64,000 nucleotides of DNA from Alligator mississippiensis (GCF_030867095.1 NC_081831.1:67160716-67224715), one strand, 5' to 3'. Shown: positions 1 through 11,479, counted from the first letter of the stretch. Made by a program: numbers and translations. The notes: generated by a model from the sequence alone, not told the origin.

Positions 1-1310
1 ACATAGAAAAGAAGTTTTAGGGTTTTTCACTTTGAGTTTTGAGGTAAACTAAGCTAGTTTTGATTTTATCCAAGGTGCTTGGCCCATCTCTTTTTGAAGC
101 CAGTAACCACTTCAGCTTTATATAAGAAACAAGGTTGCTCTCTCTCTCTCTTTAAGGAATTTTTAGAGTATTTGAGATATTCCAAAGCACATGGAGTCAT
201 ATCCAGATATGCTGGCAGCACCAGGCAGAGATGGGCATGAAACAAAACCATGACTCTGAAACTTTGATAGCCCAGGTACAGAACTGAAAGAAAGAACCAA
301 CCCCTTTGTCTGTAAAGGACCAAATTGAAACCTTGAATCAGGTTCCCTCTGAACATGGAGGAAGACCATATTCTGACTGCAACTTCAGAGCAAAAACCCA
401 GTCTTAGAACTGAAGGATTTTTCTGGTTCCATCTGAAGAATTTACACCTATGTCTTATTTCTAAAATTCCAGCCACGTCTCTGAAGTACTGTATTTCCAA
501 AGCAGTACACCTTTGACACATTTTGTTCTTTTCTTTCACAATAGAAATTTAGTGTAATGTCTAATAATGTGTCTCCTTGAGGAAAAGAATGTCTAGGGAA
601 TTAATTGCACTGTTTATCAGTTGGTGTCTATAGATAAAGTGAAGCAGAAGTATTGAATGTAAGAGCAAGAAACCCTACGAGTTGTTGTAAGTACATGCTG
701 AATTCTGACGTGTAAATTAGTGTTAGTTCATTTTTATTTAAATTGCATGGATCTGAGCAAATTTCCCACAATGGCACTGATAATATGGCTGCGATAATCC
801 ATTTAGAAAACATCCCCAGGCCTCTGAGGAAGAGGAGAACTGTTTAAGTAAATCTCCTTCTATTCTACAAAATTGCAACACAGTTTGGAAGTTGAGAAGA
901 TGACTTTCCACTTCCACTCTGCATCTCATCATACTGTATAGTCTAGAAGCACAGGAAAGGAATAGCAGCTTGATGACTTTGCTGTTACTAGCATTTGCTT
1001 ATTTTCTTAATTGCTGTTATAATCACAAGCTACAATAAGCCACTCTGAAGTCAACTCCAGGTTCTTCATGCCACCATTCTCTGAAGAATGTGTATTGCCT
1101 TTTATTCCTCATAAGGACCTTGGAGTTTTCCTAGTCTGCAATTCTATTGGGAAGTAAGTTGTGCTAAGGGAAATGTGCAGCTGAAGTGGAATCTGATCAT
1201 TGATTACCGTCTTAGGTCATTAATTAATTTTGTATGATAGCATCATTAATAACAAAGCTGCAATATAATATAACCGAGAGGCCACAATGTATTTTCTATT
1301 GTCATTCAGT

Positions 1311-1332
1311 GGGCGGGGGGTAGGGGGCGGGG
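1311..1332 (+). promoter_or_regulatory. G-quadruplex motif in putative 3' UTR
   Basis: Four G-runs (GGG, GGGGGG, GGGGG, GGGG) are separated by loops of only 1, 2 and 1 nt (C, TA, C). Very short loops are typical of stable quadruplexes. It sits in otherwise AT-rich sequence, on the strand that would be in the mRNA if this is a 3' UTR. Confidence 0.6.
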
Positions 1333-1337
1333 AAGCT

Positions 1338-1370
1338 GAGTTTAAAGTTTAGCTGGTATACTTTAAACTC
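1338..1370 (+). promoter_or_regulatory. Perfect 11-bp hairpin next to a PUF-type site
   Basis: GAGTTTAAAGT at 1338-1348 and ACTTTAAACTC at 1360-1370 are exact inverted repeats around an 11-nt loop. The hairpin begins 5 nt after the G-quadruplex motif and ends 2 nt before TGTACATA (1373-1380), which fits the Pumilio consensus TGTANATA. The hairpin is seen directly; a regulatory role is inference. Confidence 0.5.
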
Positions 1371-2202
1371 TTTGTACATAACCTTGGAGGATGTGTTGGT
1401 GGTATGGGTTGAGTTGTATTTGCTGGTAAACTTTGTTTTGCTTTGTTTAAATAATGACGTATTTAACTAATTACATGTTGTAAAAAGAGTTATTAATTTA
1501 AACGAGGATTTTGTTCTCCTATAATTGATCCATCTAACATTTCATTTTGGCAAGAATTTTCCATAACCATGCCACAGTGCTACATGCAGTGTTAAGTTGA
1601 CTTTTCATGCTTTTTTGGGAAGGGTGGAATTTTTTCTTCAGACAATAGCATTACCATTGTTAACTTACTGCTTGGGGACATATCTTGAATTTCCTTTTGG
1701 ACTGCATAATTGGAAGTTCTCTTAAAGGAATAGGAACAGGCAAGAGGTTATGCCAAAATGTCTCAGTTGTATCATCTTGTAATATATTGCAGCTTTATGC
1801 CAATGATTCCTTGCTTACCTGTACACAGTACATGCATGTTTTGAACTAATCCTGCATTCTCCATTTGTGGTGAGTTATTTAGCAATTTTGCCACCTTTTG
1901 TGCCATTCAACTTGTACAGAAGACATTTTTATTGACGTTTTAAAGGAAAAAAAGAAAAAAAAAAAACAAACCTTCTGCTCCATAGCTGTAGGTAGAACTC
2001 AATTACTTAGCAAACAGATGTAAATTAGTGGTTGTAGTTTTAGAAACTTTAGCTTGCTAGTGAACAAGCTTTTGAGAGTAAATGCATGGTATTGTACATC
2101 TCATTTCTTAACCTTCCTTTACTGCTGAAAAGATTCTCTCTGTTTCTGTCTCTCTCTCTGTCTCTCATTCTCTCGTGGTTGTAAGTTACAGATTTGGACA
2201 TA

Positions 2203-2322
2203 AATAAAATGATACGCAAAGTTTGAAAAGCAGTTCTCAACAGCTTCTTTTCAGTTTATGGTATGTATCTTACAGAACAAAGCCTTTGTTACTTTTAATT
2301 TGACATTAAACTCTACAATAAA
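2203..2322 (+). promoter_or_regulatory. Internal poly(A) signal candidates
   Basis: AATAAA occurs at 2203-2208 and 2317-2322. If the region is a 3' UTR these could give shorter mRNA forms. Hexamers of this kind also arise by chance in AT-rich DNA. Confidence 0.3.
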
Positions 2323-3060
2323 ACAGCTAGAGATCAGTACTATATTGCCTTTGACCAAGTTACACAACTAGTTAACTAGTCACAGGATCTCATCATTGCT
2401 AAACAATGTGATCTCATTTATCCATGGCTACTGAAGTGTTAGGCATGGGTTGTATTTGAAGATCATTTTTCCCAATCCAGGGCTTCTTTTAAGGAAAATA
2501 GCCCCATGGATCTTTATTTGCAGAGTTTGAATATAGGATCTTTGATTTTAATGAATGGACAGTAGGGTGTGGGAGGATGAACATACCTCTGTGGAAAACA
2601 ACTCCTACATATCCCCAGACTCTGTTTTCAGCCTATAGGGCTTGTTATTTGGTAATGTTGGTTTTGTTCTATTTGCAACAGAAGACAGAAAAATTCAAAG
2701 GCTTTGAACTACAGCATCACTCAGAAAGACGGATCTTGTAAGAAACAAAGGAAACAAACTTACTTGAAGCAAAACCCGAAACTTACCTAGATCCACATCT
2801 CTCTCCCTTGTGCCTCTTCTCTCATAGTAGTACTTCCTTTTGTTAGAGGACATGGCTTTCTAGAGCAAACTTTCACTTTTGTGAGGCGTTGTGAACTGTT
2901 TTACTGCTGTGATCATCTCCCCAGCTCTGAAAATTCCCATGGTGCAATGCCATGCAGCAGAGGACCTGTCTACTTTGTCGCTTTGCTCTCAATATTCGTT
3001 ACTCATTGTTTTTGCATCTAAATGTACATTTGCAAGATGTGTGTAATGTCACTTTCAAAA

Positions 3061-3066
3061 AATAAA
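3061..3066 (+). terminator. Terminal poly(A) signal candidate
   Basis: AATAAA is followed within 20-40 nt by TTTGG and TTTTTC-type T/G-rich sequence, a plausible cleavage and downstream element. The UTR-like sequence gives way to a dinucleotide microsatellite shortly after. I use this as the end of the putative DCX transcript. Confidence 0.45.
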
Positions 3067-3136
3067 ATTTGGTTTCAGTATTTAGGCTGACACAACCTTT
3101 TTCATTCTTTTATTTGGCCTGATAACCATACATTGA

Positions 3137-3147
3137 ATATATATGTG

Positions 3148-3193
<46 letters not shown>

Positions 3194-3196
3194 TGC

Positions 3197-3288
<92 letters not shown>

Positions 3289-3297
3289 TGTGTGTTG
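3137..3297. repeat. Compound (AT)n-(GT)n-(AT)n microsatellite
   Basis: About 160 bp in three blocks: alternating AT, a central GT-rich run (about 3191-3232), then AT again. The AT flanks are self-complementary, so the array could extrude as a cruciform. Reading frames across it (Ile-Tyr repeats) are artefacts. Confidence 0.95.
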
Positions 3298-5448
3298 TAG
3301 CTGGATTCACTTACTGCTATTCCCAGTCTTCCTGAGATCAATCCCAGCTGTATGTGCACAAAGAGAAATAGGGAGGGGGGGAGCATTCCTAACTATACTG
3401 AATTCATGACGAGACCATATGTGTTTTGACTAAAGGAGATACACACTCATCATGGCCTGGAAACCAACCCACCATTTTTACTAAAGAGGCAGCTCTGCGT
3501 TTGTGATACCACAAGACACGTAGCTAAAGGCAAAGCCTAGCTCTTTACTTATTTACATCCCAAAAACCCTCTGAAGTCAGTGGAATAGCAGTGGATTCAA
3601 ATCTGGACAGAGCCTGGCCTCCTCAACCAAAATTCACCCCTGAGCAGAAGCCCAGCTATAGCCTATCTTCTTAGTACTGGGGGGCCAGTGGGATCTGAGA
3701 GGTAGTATTTCTGCTTGCTTTATGCATAGGGCAGGAAAATGTCCAAGTTCTTTTCTCACTGAAAGATTGGTGAAACCACATTAGAGCCAATTACAGTCTT
3801 AACTCTAAGCCCTTAAACATGTTAATACAGCATAAACCCATTCATTTAATTATATGGTACAAGCCACTTTCTGTTTGTTTCTTCTTCAGATCTCCAAAAT
3901 TAAAAATGAGTGCACTGACTCCACTTGGCCTTCATCGACAGCTGTTGGAACTCATATTTTCTTCCATGAAAAGCTCAGACTCTTTTCAATATCTCATGCT
4001 CGGGAGGAGGCCTTTGTCCTCTTTCCTGTAGTCACCTTACCATAAACCAACAAGGGTCAACACACTCAACCTTCTCACTCCAGAAACGATCCCACACCCT
4101 TCAGCAACAATGCGAGGGCTAGCCACGTGTTTCACCACTTGGCTGATTACCAGCATCCATTTGCCTTTGACATGCTGTGCTTGGCCATGCTGAAAAGAGA
4201 GCACACAGTACGTTACTGTGTTCAGTGAAAGACCAAGTTCAAAATGTGATTCACATCATGAATCCAGCAACAGAAAAGCACCAGTAGAGCATGTATTTGG
4301 ATGTGCATGAACTGAAGACGAAGCAAACACGAACAGAAAAGTTGAGCCAATGCTTTAGAAGTTGTTCTGCATTGACCTTTGGGTAACCCAAAGGGGACAG
4401 AGCATCTTGGTTTCTTTTCTAGAGATTAAATGTCAGATGAATGCAATAAGATGCAGAAGAGTTAATGCTTCAGCTTATAGAAGGGAATTGTTTAAGAGAT
4501 TTAAAACTCTGTCCTTGGTGTATATTAAGCATGGCTATAGCAGCTGCTCTAGAAATTGTAAGAGGAGATCTGCAAATGCAATTGGGCCAATACAGGACTT
4601 GGCAAACAAAGACTGTAGCTGGAAAACACCTGATTCTGCTTACATAGCCATGAGCACCACTGATATACGTAGTTACTCCTGATTTTACATCAGTGTAAAA
4701 CAGCACAAGAAAGCTTTCAGAGGTAGGGATTCCCACTGCCCCTGCATAGATCAGTATATAAACACAATACACTGCAGGTTTCCTGGCATGGAAAGTTTCA
4801 CATCAGCAGTGAAAATAAATATATTTGCTTCTGGAAGCTTTAACCCAAGTTTCAGTGGCCTCTTTTTTGTATCTGCTGTATAGATTGAAACAAAATTGTG
4901 GTCTCTTTGGAAAGTATTTAGCTGGGCTCTGACCTAAGCTGTATTTCTTGATGCTCAACCATTGCAGGCTGTACAAATCTGGTTCCAATCAAATGAAACA
5001 TATGTTTTCTCTGTCAGGCTTGTCCGTTGCAAATAATCCAAGGATTCTGTGGTTGTTGGCTTTGAATTCTAGCCCCAAATATGGTAGCCAGATACACAAG
5101 GTATTGGGACACTTAGAGATGTCTGGGAGTTTATGCTGCTCTGTGAAATGTGTTCATCTGTGAGGTCAGCTATAGATTGCTCTGTAGATGAAGGGTTTAT
5201 GAAGTTATCTTTTATCTTTTTCTTTCTGTAGACAAGACCCTTATACCAGAGACTTAGGCTGCAAATCAAGAATCACTTAGGCCACATCTGAAATCCCTCC
5301 TAAAATGTTCCTTCTAATACTTGACTTCCACCCCCATCATCTGCTTCTCCTCCCATGCCAGCTCCAAGAATATATAGATATTGATCTTCAAAGAGCAGTT
5401 CTGCGTGCACATATGTGACCTCTCATAGCCCTCAGTATCACACTTTTG

Positions 5449-5450
<2 letters not shown>
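3298..5450. other. Intergenic, nothing recognised
   Basis: Both strands were scanned for exons and repeats. I see no supported gene or named repeat. Short open frames here lack recognisable homology. Confidence 0.5.

Positions 5451-5482
<32 letters not shown>
5451..5482. repeat. (GT)16 microsatellite
   Basis: Uninterrupted GT dinucleotide run. Confidence 0.95.
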
Positions 5483-5486
<4 letters not shown>

Positions 5487-5807
5487 TGGAAATTCAGGCC
5501 ACATCACATACTATAAAATCAAAGTCACAACAAATGAACACTTTGGAGAAATTAGTAAAAAAGTCATTCAAGCCATTTCAGATCTAAACATGGAGCTATC
5601 AAATCAGCAGCAAAATTCTTGTTGACCTAATTCATGGGAGCGCTGCTAATGAACACAGGCTGTGCCATTGAACTTGAGTGAGGACACTTTGCAAGATTGA
5701 TATGCAAGGTAACGCTCCAAAATGAGACCACACAGGGTTTTGGGGCAGGTTTCAAGTCTCATATACCATATTTGTAAATCACCCTGCCTGCTGATGATAA
5801 TGTAAAA

Positions 5808-6189
5808 CAGGTGCTCAACCTTCAGCCTACGGACCAAATGTGGCCCATGGAGCTCCCCATGGGTCAGGAAATTTGGTGATGGGGAGCAGTGGTTATTGAT
5901 ACTGCTACCCTCCTGTGCTGCCATATTCTCAGGGCCCCTTCTCACCACTGCCAGATGGGGCTGGACCAGATTCCCTTCCCCTCACATGGCTGGGTCAGGG
6001 CCAGGCCACAAACCCTTCCCATATGGCCAGAGAAGAACCAAGCTGCTCCCTGCCCCGCTCTGTGTGGCTGCATAGGGATCTTTTGCACCTGCCCTAGGTG
6101 ACAGACCAGGGTCACAGGCCAAATCTGACCTAGGAGGGAGCTGAGCACTGCCCATCCAGCCCACTGGGGAAAAAGGTTGAGCGCCACTG
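5808..6189. mobile_element. hAT-type non-autonomous element
   Basis: The left end reads CAGGTGCTCAACCTT; the right end, reverse-complemented, reads CAGTGGCGCTCAACCTT. These are matching terminal inverted repeats of the CAG...CTG hAT type. Flanking 8-mers ATGTAAAA (5800-5807) and CTATAAAA (6190-6197) match at 6 of 8 positions, consistent with an aged 8-bp target duplication. The interior has no transposase. Confidence 0.75.
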
Positions 6190-6416
6190 CTATAAAAGTA
6201 ACACTCCTGCATTACTCGTCTGTGTTCCTGACAAGATCTAAGCCAGCAGTTCTGTAACAATTTCCATTAATTATTTCCCATCAGTTATTTCCTTTTGAAA
6301 GTTTTTACTTGTCTGAAACCTTCCACCCTTTTTATGTAGGCTGTTTGATTTCTCCGCACAAGGTAAGTGCTGAAAGGATGAATAAGTTTGCAGCTGTTGT
6401 TGTTTGGAGTCCTTAT

Positions 6417-6440
6417 TGCAGTGCAGTGCAGTGCAGTGCA
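6417..6440. repeat. Short GTGCA tandem repeat
   Basis: About five copies of a 5-bp unit (GTGCA) in a row. Confidence 0.8.
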
Positions 6441-6611
6441 AGAACTGGATGTAATCAAACTTGCTGCCTAAGGAGTAACTCTAGTAGAAGGGGGTGCTGC
6501 ACCCTAAACGTCCATCAGTTTGAACTGCATTCTGCACAGAATAAGCAGCAATCGAGGTTATAGCCATGGACTATAGAGTCAAATACTGTTGCTGCATAGG
6601 CCCAAACCAGA

Positions 6612-7075
6612 GAGAAGTAGTGTAACGAAGAGCAATGAAAATGGTTTGAGGGCTGAGGCATGTGACTTCTGAGGAGAGGCTGAGGGATCTGGGTTTTTTA
6701 GTTTGGAGAAGAGAAGACCAAGGAGGGTATTTAATAGCAGCCTTTAACTACCAGAAGGGGGGTTCCAAAGAGGATAGAGCTGGACTAATATCAGTGATGG
6801 CAGACGACAGAACAAGGAGCAATGGGCTCAAGTTGCAGCAAGAGAATTTTAAATTGGATGTGAGGAAAGTCTTTCTCAGTAGGAGCGTGATGAAGCACTG
6901 GAACAGGTTACCTAGAGAAGTGCTGAAATCTCCATCCTTGGAGGTTTTTAAGGCCAGGCTTGACACAGCTCCAGCTTGCATGATCTAGTTAGGGAGGGTC
7001 CTGCTTTGAGCAGGGGGTTGGACTAGATGACATCCTGAGATCCCTTCCTACCCTCATTTTCTATTATTCTAACAG
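6612..7075 (+). mobile_element. CR1 LINE 3' fragment
   Basis: Translation from 6662 gives the CR1 ORF2 C-terminal pattern (EERLRDLG, then RSNGLKLQQ, then [10 protein letters not shown], then SLEVFKARLD). It is followed by a typical CR1 3' UTR (GGACTAGATGACATCCTGAG) and the terminal TTCTATTATTCT motif. 5'-truncated, as is usual for CR1. The same subfamily recurs at 56240-56545. Confidence 0.9.
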
Positions 7076-7565
7076 GGAGCCACTAGAAATAGGAAGGTAC
7101 AGCAGTCTAGCCTGGCTGGGTAGGAAGGCAGGCAGCTGGGCCCAGGCTAGCTGCACAGCAATAAGCTGGGGGAGTGGTGCAGATTCCCAGGCAGCCATGG
7201 GCTAAAGGTTGCAAGCAGCAAGGCTAAGATTCAACAGGGAGGGGCAGGTTGCCCATTATATGGAAGGAGAAACCCCTCTGCAGGATTAGGGCATCACCTG
7301 ACTAAAGGAAGCAGGGTGCCAGGGCAAATAAAACCAGCACCTGGAGGAAGGAGGTCAGTCTGGCTTTCTGCATTGACTCCCAGGAGAGAGGTGCTGAAGG
7401 AGACACCCTGGTAGACACCCAAACACCCTGAGAGCAGGGAGGTGGGCTGGCAGGACATTTTTTTACCCGGGGGGGGGGTTGTTTGAAAACGGTGGCTTTC
7501 ATTTTGTTTTAGTTTTGAAATGGAGCACCAGCTGATGGCTACAGTGGAGGTATGTAGGCCATAGG
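7076..7565. repeat. GC-rich unclassified repeat-like sequence
   Basis: A sharp compositional change follows the CR1 tail: GC-rich with many CAGG/CCTGG words and no exon features. It resembles dispersed-repeat DNA but I cannot name a family. It may have been continuous with 8670-9300 before the intervening TIR element inserted. Confidence 0.3.
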
Positions 7566-8669
7566 GGATGTGTCTACACGTGCGTTTGATCTGGGAGCAG
7601 TTTACTCACAAGTAAACTACTCGCAAATAAATGCTCCGGGGCAGACATCTACACATGTAGAGAAGCAGGAGCAGATTTACTGCTCATGGCAGCAAACTGT
7701 TCTCAGTTCCTGGAGCCCTGCAGTGGAGCACTAGGCTCCCCCTAAGTGCTAACCCAGGGGCTGGCAGGGAGTGCTGGGCCAGAGACAGATGTCTCCTGGC
7801 CAGGGCTAGGACATTGCTCCCTGCCCCTGGGGGGCTGCCAGCTGCCAAGGTGGGGACAATGTCCCCCTGTCCCAGCAGCAGGGAGCTCCAGCCCTGGCTC
7901 CCTGATCAGGGCAAGGGACCTGAAAAGAGCTGCAGAGGGGGGGCAGGTCCCAAGCCCCCTGCCCCGATCCCCACCCAGCTCTGCACTCACGGAGCTGAGC
8001 AGGGACCAGGCTCCCCAGCCTCCACCAGCAGGGAACTGCCAGTGCCAGCTCTATGACTGTGAGGCCAGCACTGGGAGATCCTTATCTCCCAGCAGCAGCT
8101 CTGCAGGTGCAGGGCTCAGCTGGGAGATAAGGATCTCCCACCACCAGCCCCATGACCATGCTGGTGCTGGAAGATAAGGATCTTCCAGCCCAAGCCCTGT
8201 GACTGGAGCTCAGGCTTGGAGATGAACATCTCCCAGTGCCAGGCCCACTGTTGTGGAGCTGGTGCTAGAAGATAAGGATCTCCCAGCCTCCTAGCTCCCC
8301 ATTCACCATCTTGGAGTGGGGGTGGCTTGGAGCTCCTGCCAGGGCAGGGGGACATAGTCTCCACCTGGGCTCTGGTGACAGACCCTGCCCCAGCAGCAGG
8401 CAGCTCCTGGGGGGCAGGGAGCAATCTCCTGCCCCCTGGTGGCTGGATGAAAATGAAGAGCAGATTTGCTCTTGGTCAGGCATCTACACAGTGCTACTGC
8501 ACAGTTAGTAAACATGGGTAGATTTGCTACTTGCATTTGCAGGTAGCAAATTTACTTGTGATTAGCAAGTGTTACTGTGCATCAAGCACGTGCACATGCA
8601 GACGCACATGCTTAATTTTCAGTAAACAATGCTACTTCACAGCAAAACATTTCCTGTAGATGCACCCAG
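7566..8669. mobile_element. 1.1-kb TIR element, TCTACAC...GTAGA family
   Basis: The left end has GTGTCTACACGTGC and the right end has CTGTAGATGCAC, which are inverted. Sub-terminal segments are also inverted (AGTAAACTACTCGCAAAT against ATTTACTTGTGATTAGC-type sequence). The GC-rich centre carries a palindromic minisatellite. Flanking CATAGGGG and CCCAGGGG match at 6 of 8, suggesting an 8-bp duplication, but the exact ends are uncertain. Related shorter copies lie near 14.8, 24.7, 48.1, 50.6, 51.6 and 52.0 kb. No transposase is visible. Superfamily undetermined, hAT possible. Confidence 0.65.
8073..8285. repeat. Palindromic minisatellite, five ~48-bp units
   Basis: Five imperfect units each carry a palindromic core of the form GGGAGAT-AAGG-ATCTCCC, centred near 8081, 8130, 8178, 8227 and 8276 (spacing 47-49 bp). 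The first core is the reverse complement of the second. Each core could form its own 7-9-bp hairpin. Confidence 0.85.
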
Positions 8670-9300
8670 GGGTGCCTGAGGAGCACCCAGTTTAGAGCAT
8701 TATCTTGATCAGGGACTTTAAGGGGCTGCAACTGAGCTAGAACAAGATAGGGCCAGAGCCTGGGAGGGTGAAAATAGGACCAGGGGCCCACAGCCAGGGA
8801 GGGAAAAAATAGGGCCTGGGGCCCAAAGCCCAGGAGGGCAAGGCAAGTGGATCTAGGTTGAAGTGGGGCCCAGCTACAGGAAAGGTTTTGAAGCCTGCAA
8901 GGAACAAGCATTGTGGTGGGGACCAGGCTGCCCTCTAAAATTATACCATATACCATCTACAAGGCATGGACATGGATATGGCAGCAGACAGAGGCCATGA
9001 AGACATCCCATAAGGCACTGGGTGTCCTGGGACAGCAACAGGGCCAGAAGAGCCATAACTGATTGCCTGATAGGCAAAGTTGCTGTGGACTAGACCCACT
9101 CTAGGCCCTCAGGGCAGCCTCCCAAGTCCGTTTGAGCAACATCAAGGCATGGCAGGTAAAAAAAAACAAGGAAGGGCACCCCAGGGGGTTGGAGTGAACA
9201 GGAGATGCATGTCCACCAGGGGGCATCATGGCATACTGGGCAGGGTCTGGTCGCAGGTAGTTAACAATGTTACTCTGAAGTCCAGCAGAAGGTAGAGCAG
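8670..9300. repeat. Unclassified GC-rich repeat with short tandem block
   Basis: No gene recognised. At about 8749-8845 there are three imperfect copies of a 26-36-bp unit beginning ATAGGGCC or ATAGGACC and running through CCAGGGAGGG. The rest resembles low-complexity dispersed DNA. The family is unknown to me. Confidence 0.35.
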
Positions 9301-9309
9301 GGTGGTGCC

Positions 9310-9425
9310 TGGTTCAGAGAGGCAAAGCATAAACTTTCATATGCAGTGGCCTAAATCTGACAAAGTAAACTGTCACCTCAAAGTTTATGCCTCTCTGAGC
9401 CAATTACTCTCTAACGGTGCCATCC
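9310..9425 (+). mobile_element. Penelope-like tail, inverted duplicate
   Basis: TTCAGAGAGGC...CATAAACTTT (9313-9337) is the reverse complement of AAAGTTTATGCCTCTCTGAG (9379-9398), with a 4-nt gap in the pairing. The + strand arm continues into CCAATTACTCTCTAACGGTGCC. This resembles the 3' tail of the amniote retroelement whose 19.5-kb relative here carries a hammerhead-like core. Old and degraded. Inverted arms are a known Penelope feature. Confidence 0.45.
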
Positions 9426-9601
9426 TGAAATCTCAAATCCGTGAGACAATTTGGGAGGATAGTGCTTTCAGGAAAGCACCTTTCACTATGGGTGAATTCA
9501 GTCCTATGGAGAGGCAGGCACAAGTGTAAATTTTACTCAGTATGTCTTTCCCTGCCATCGCATGATGAAATGCCAAGTTCGGTATCACAATAAAGGTTGC
9601 T

Positions 9602-9635
9602 GTATGCATGCATGCGTGCATGTATGTATGTATAA
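9602..9635. repeat. (CATG)/(GTAT)n simple repeat
   Basis: Tetranucleotide run grading from GCATGCAT into GTATGTATGTAT. Confidence 0.85.
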
Positions 9636-11003
9636 GTGCTAGAGTGCTTTATTTTAGGGAAATTGCCTTGCTTGATTTCAAACAGCTTCCTGTAATACCA
9701 CGGGAAACAAGTAAGGCTTCAATAGAGAAGAGAGAGATTAAAGGATGCTAAATGTATCAAAATGATGATGTCCTTGCTATGGGAGCCTGTTTATTTTAAG
9801 CCTGGGTATTCTCACAGTTGCTGCGCCCAGGCAAATGTTAGGAAATGAACAGCTGTTTAGAACAGACTGAAATTGTTCTGACAAATGTGCTCCAGCCATG
9901 ATGAGTGTGTGTCATCTTCTAATTTAAGTGTTTTGTGAGCTCTGTTAACCTCGGCACTGAGAAATGAGAGGTGTCGTTAAAAGGGTTATACAGCATCTTC
10001 TAGTCACCTTGAGACTGACAGCAAGGAACTGTTGGTGAAGCCAGAGCCAACGAGAACTGGGTTATTTTTGCAGGTCCCTAGCAGCGTATCAGGTTTGCAA
10101 TACAAGCTGGCATTCATGTGAGTACGAAGGTTTCTTTGTTTGGACAAGCAGTTTTCCTTGAAAGGTAGGTGGAGACTGTGAAATTCACAGCGTGAATCAC
10201 TGGCAGTGATGTTCGGCATCCAGATTAAAACATCAGACTTCTTGTGCCCAATGCAGTCACTGGCTGCTTAATGATGGAGTTTGAACACTTTCTCATGTGT
10301 ATTTCTATATCCTGTGTCATAAAATCCTGTAATCTAATGAGAGCTTCCACCAGAATATTAAACAATTCATTGGTAGTCTCCAAACCATGTGCTGGTGGGT
10401 GTTTGTCCAGATGACGGGCACTGTATTTTCAACGGTAACTAGGTAAAGAAGCAGACAGGTGTCTAATGGGATTTTCAGAGTGCCTGAGCAGATCAGGTGT
10501 CTGATTCCCAGCACCTAACTCCCTCACCTCCCTGCGGGGACTGAAAATACCTTACAACATGCAGAAGGCGGGGAATGTCTTATGGTTTTGTCCTGCTCAA
10601 AGGATGATACAGTTGCAGGAAAATGGGCCTTGAGAGAAACACAGCAATGATGAAATCAAATATTAAATGAGACCTATCAAATATTAAATGAGACCATACA
10701 AACAATGTGCTGTAATGCAGATGTAGTAGGGGGTAAAGCTGCAGTGCAGTGATCTTAGGCAGCTGGGCTGGCTAATTAACTGTTCACTGGAAGTGGGCAC
10801 AAATAGCCAGTGGAAAGGGTCTATGTAGGGAGGTTGTTAATGAAAGAGCAATGCAGATGAAGAGCATGCATATCAAGGCAATTGGACTGGCTTTACTATA
10901 CTTTAATACTCCCCTGAGGAAACTACCACTCTTCTGAGGCTAGAATGGCTGTATGCAACATGACTGAAGGTCACGTGAAGTCTTAAGTCTCAGTCTGTAA
11001 GTG
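9636..11003. other. Intergenic, nothing recognised
   Basis: Only a small direct duplication stands out: a 19-bp unit starting TCAAATATTAAATGAG at 10656-10674 recurs at 10677-10695. No exon or named repeat is seen. Confidence 0.5.
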
Positions 11004-11011
11004 CTGTGCCT

Positions 11012-11471
11012 CATAGTTTCTCAACCTGTGGGTACGTGAAACACAGGCAGGGGGTACGTGGACACCCCAACACTTTCTCTCTCTCTCTCTCTCTCTCTCA
11101 CCCTCTTTTCCTCTCTCTCTTGCCCCTTCCTCCTCTCAAAACTATGGCAAAAAATTTGGTGCGCTGCACACTGCGCAGCACTTTAAATTCCCCAGTAATA
11201 ATTTGGTTCAGCCTTCCTAACTTTGGCCAACATCACCTCTAGCCCAGGTACATACTTGAGTTGTGCACCCCTGGTGTAAAAGGTGGCAACCCTACCCACA
11301 CCAGATCAGACATCTGTCATATCATGGCCTCATATACACAGCCCTTCTTCCAACATATGGCACACATTAGTCTGTAAATATAAAATCCCCTGGAAACTTG
11401 AGTGTTCGGGTACTTATTAAAATTTTCAGAAGTTAAGGGGTACTTGCTACTTAAAAGGTTGAGAAACACTA
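11012..11471. mobile_element. hAT-type element with 8-bp target duplication
   Basis: Termini: left CATAGTTTCTCAACCTGTGG; right AAGGTTGAGAAACACTA. They are inverted and of the CAGTGTTTCTCAACC type known from hAT elements. Flanks CTGTGCCT (11004-11011) and CTGTACCT (11472-11479) match at 7 of 8. A CT-rich microsatellite (about 11074-11121) lies inside. No transposase. Confidence 0.85.
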
Positions 11472-11479
11472 CTGTACCT

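Larger units (their letters stand above)
1..3085 (+). other. DCX: Putative long 3' UTR, inferred doublecortin (DCX)
   Basis: No coding frame is supported. The stretch is AT-rich, has almost no recognisable transposon, and ends at an AATAAA signal at 3061-3066 followed by T/GT-rich sequence, as expected of a long vertebrate 3' UTR on the + strand. The DCX assignment is not based on recognised UTR sequence. It rests on the downstream same-strand CAPN6-like exon: in mammals DCX lies directly upstream of CAPN6 in the same orientation and carries a multi-kilobase 3' UTR. DCX is a microtubule-associated protein of migrating neurons. The UTR would extend left of the window. It could instead be ordinary intergenic sequence. 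Confidence 0.45.

Noticed and set aside
66-539. 157-codon minus-strand frame
   Set aside because: No domain, no splice context, and it is antisense to the putative 3' UTR.
3102-3409. Frames of Ile-Tyr and Thr-His repeats
   Set aside because: Translation of an AT/GT microsatellite.
7746-8177. 143-codon open frame
   Set aside because: It lies in the GC-rich palindromic core of a TIR element; composition explains the lack of stops.
8073-8285. CRISPR-like spacing of repeats
   Set aside because: Units are imperfect, the spacers are also repeats, and the DNA is vertebrate.
7076-9300. Possible LTR-type element
   Set aside because: No paired terminal repeats, primer-binding site or protein remnant could be supported.
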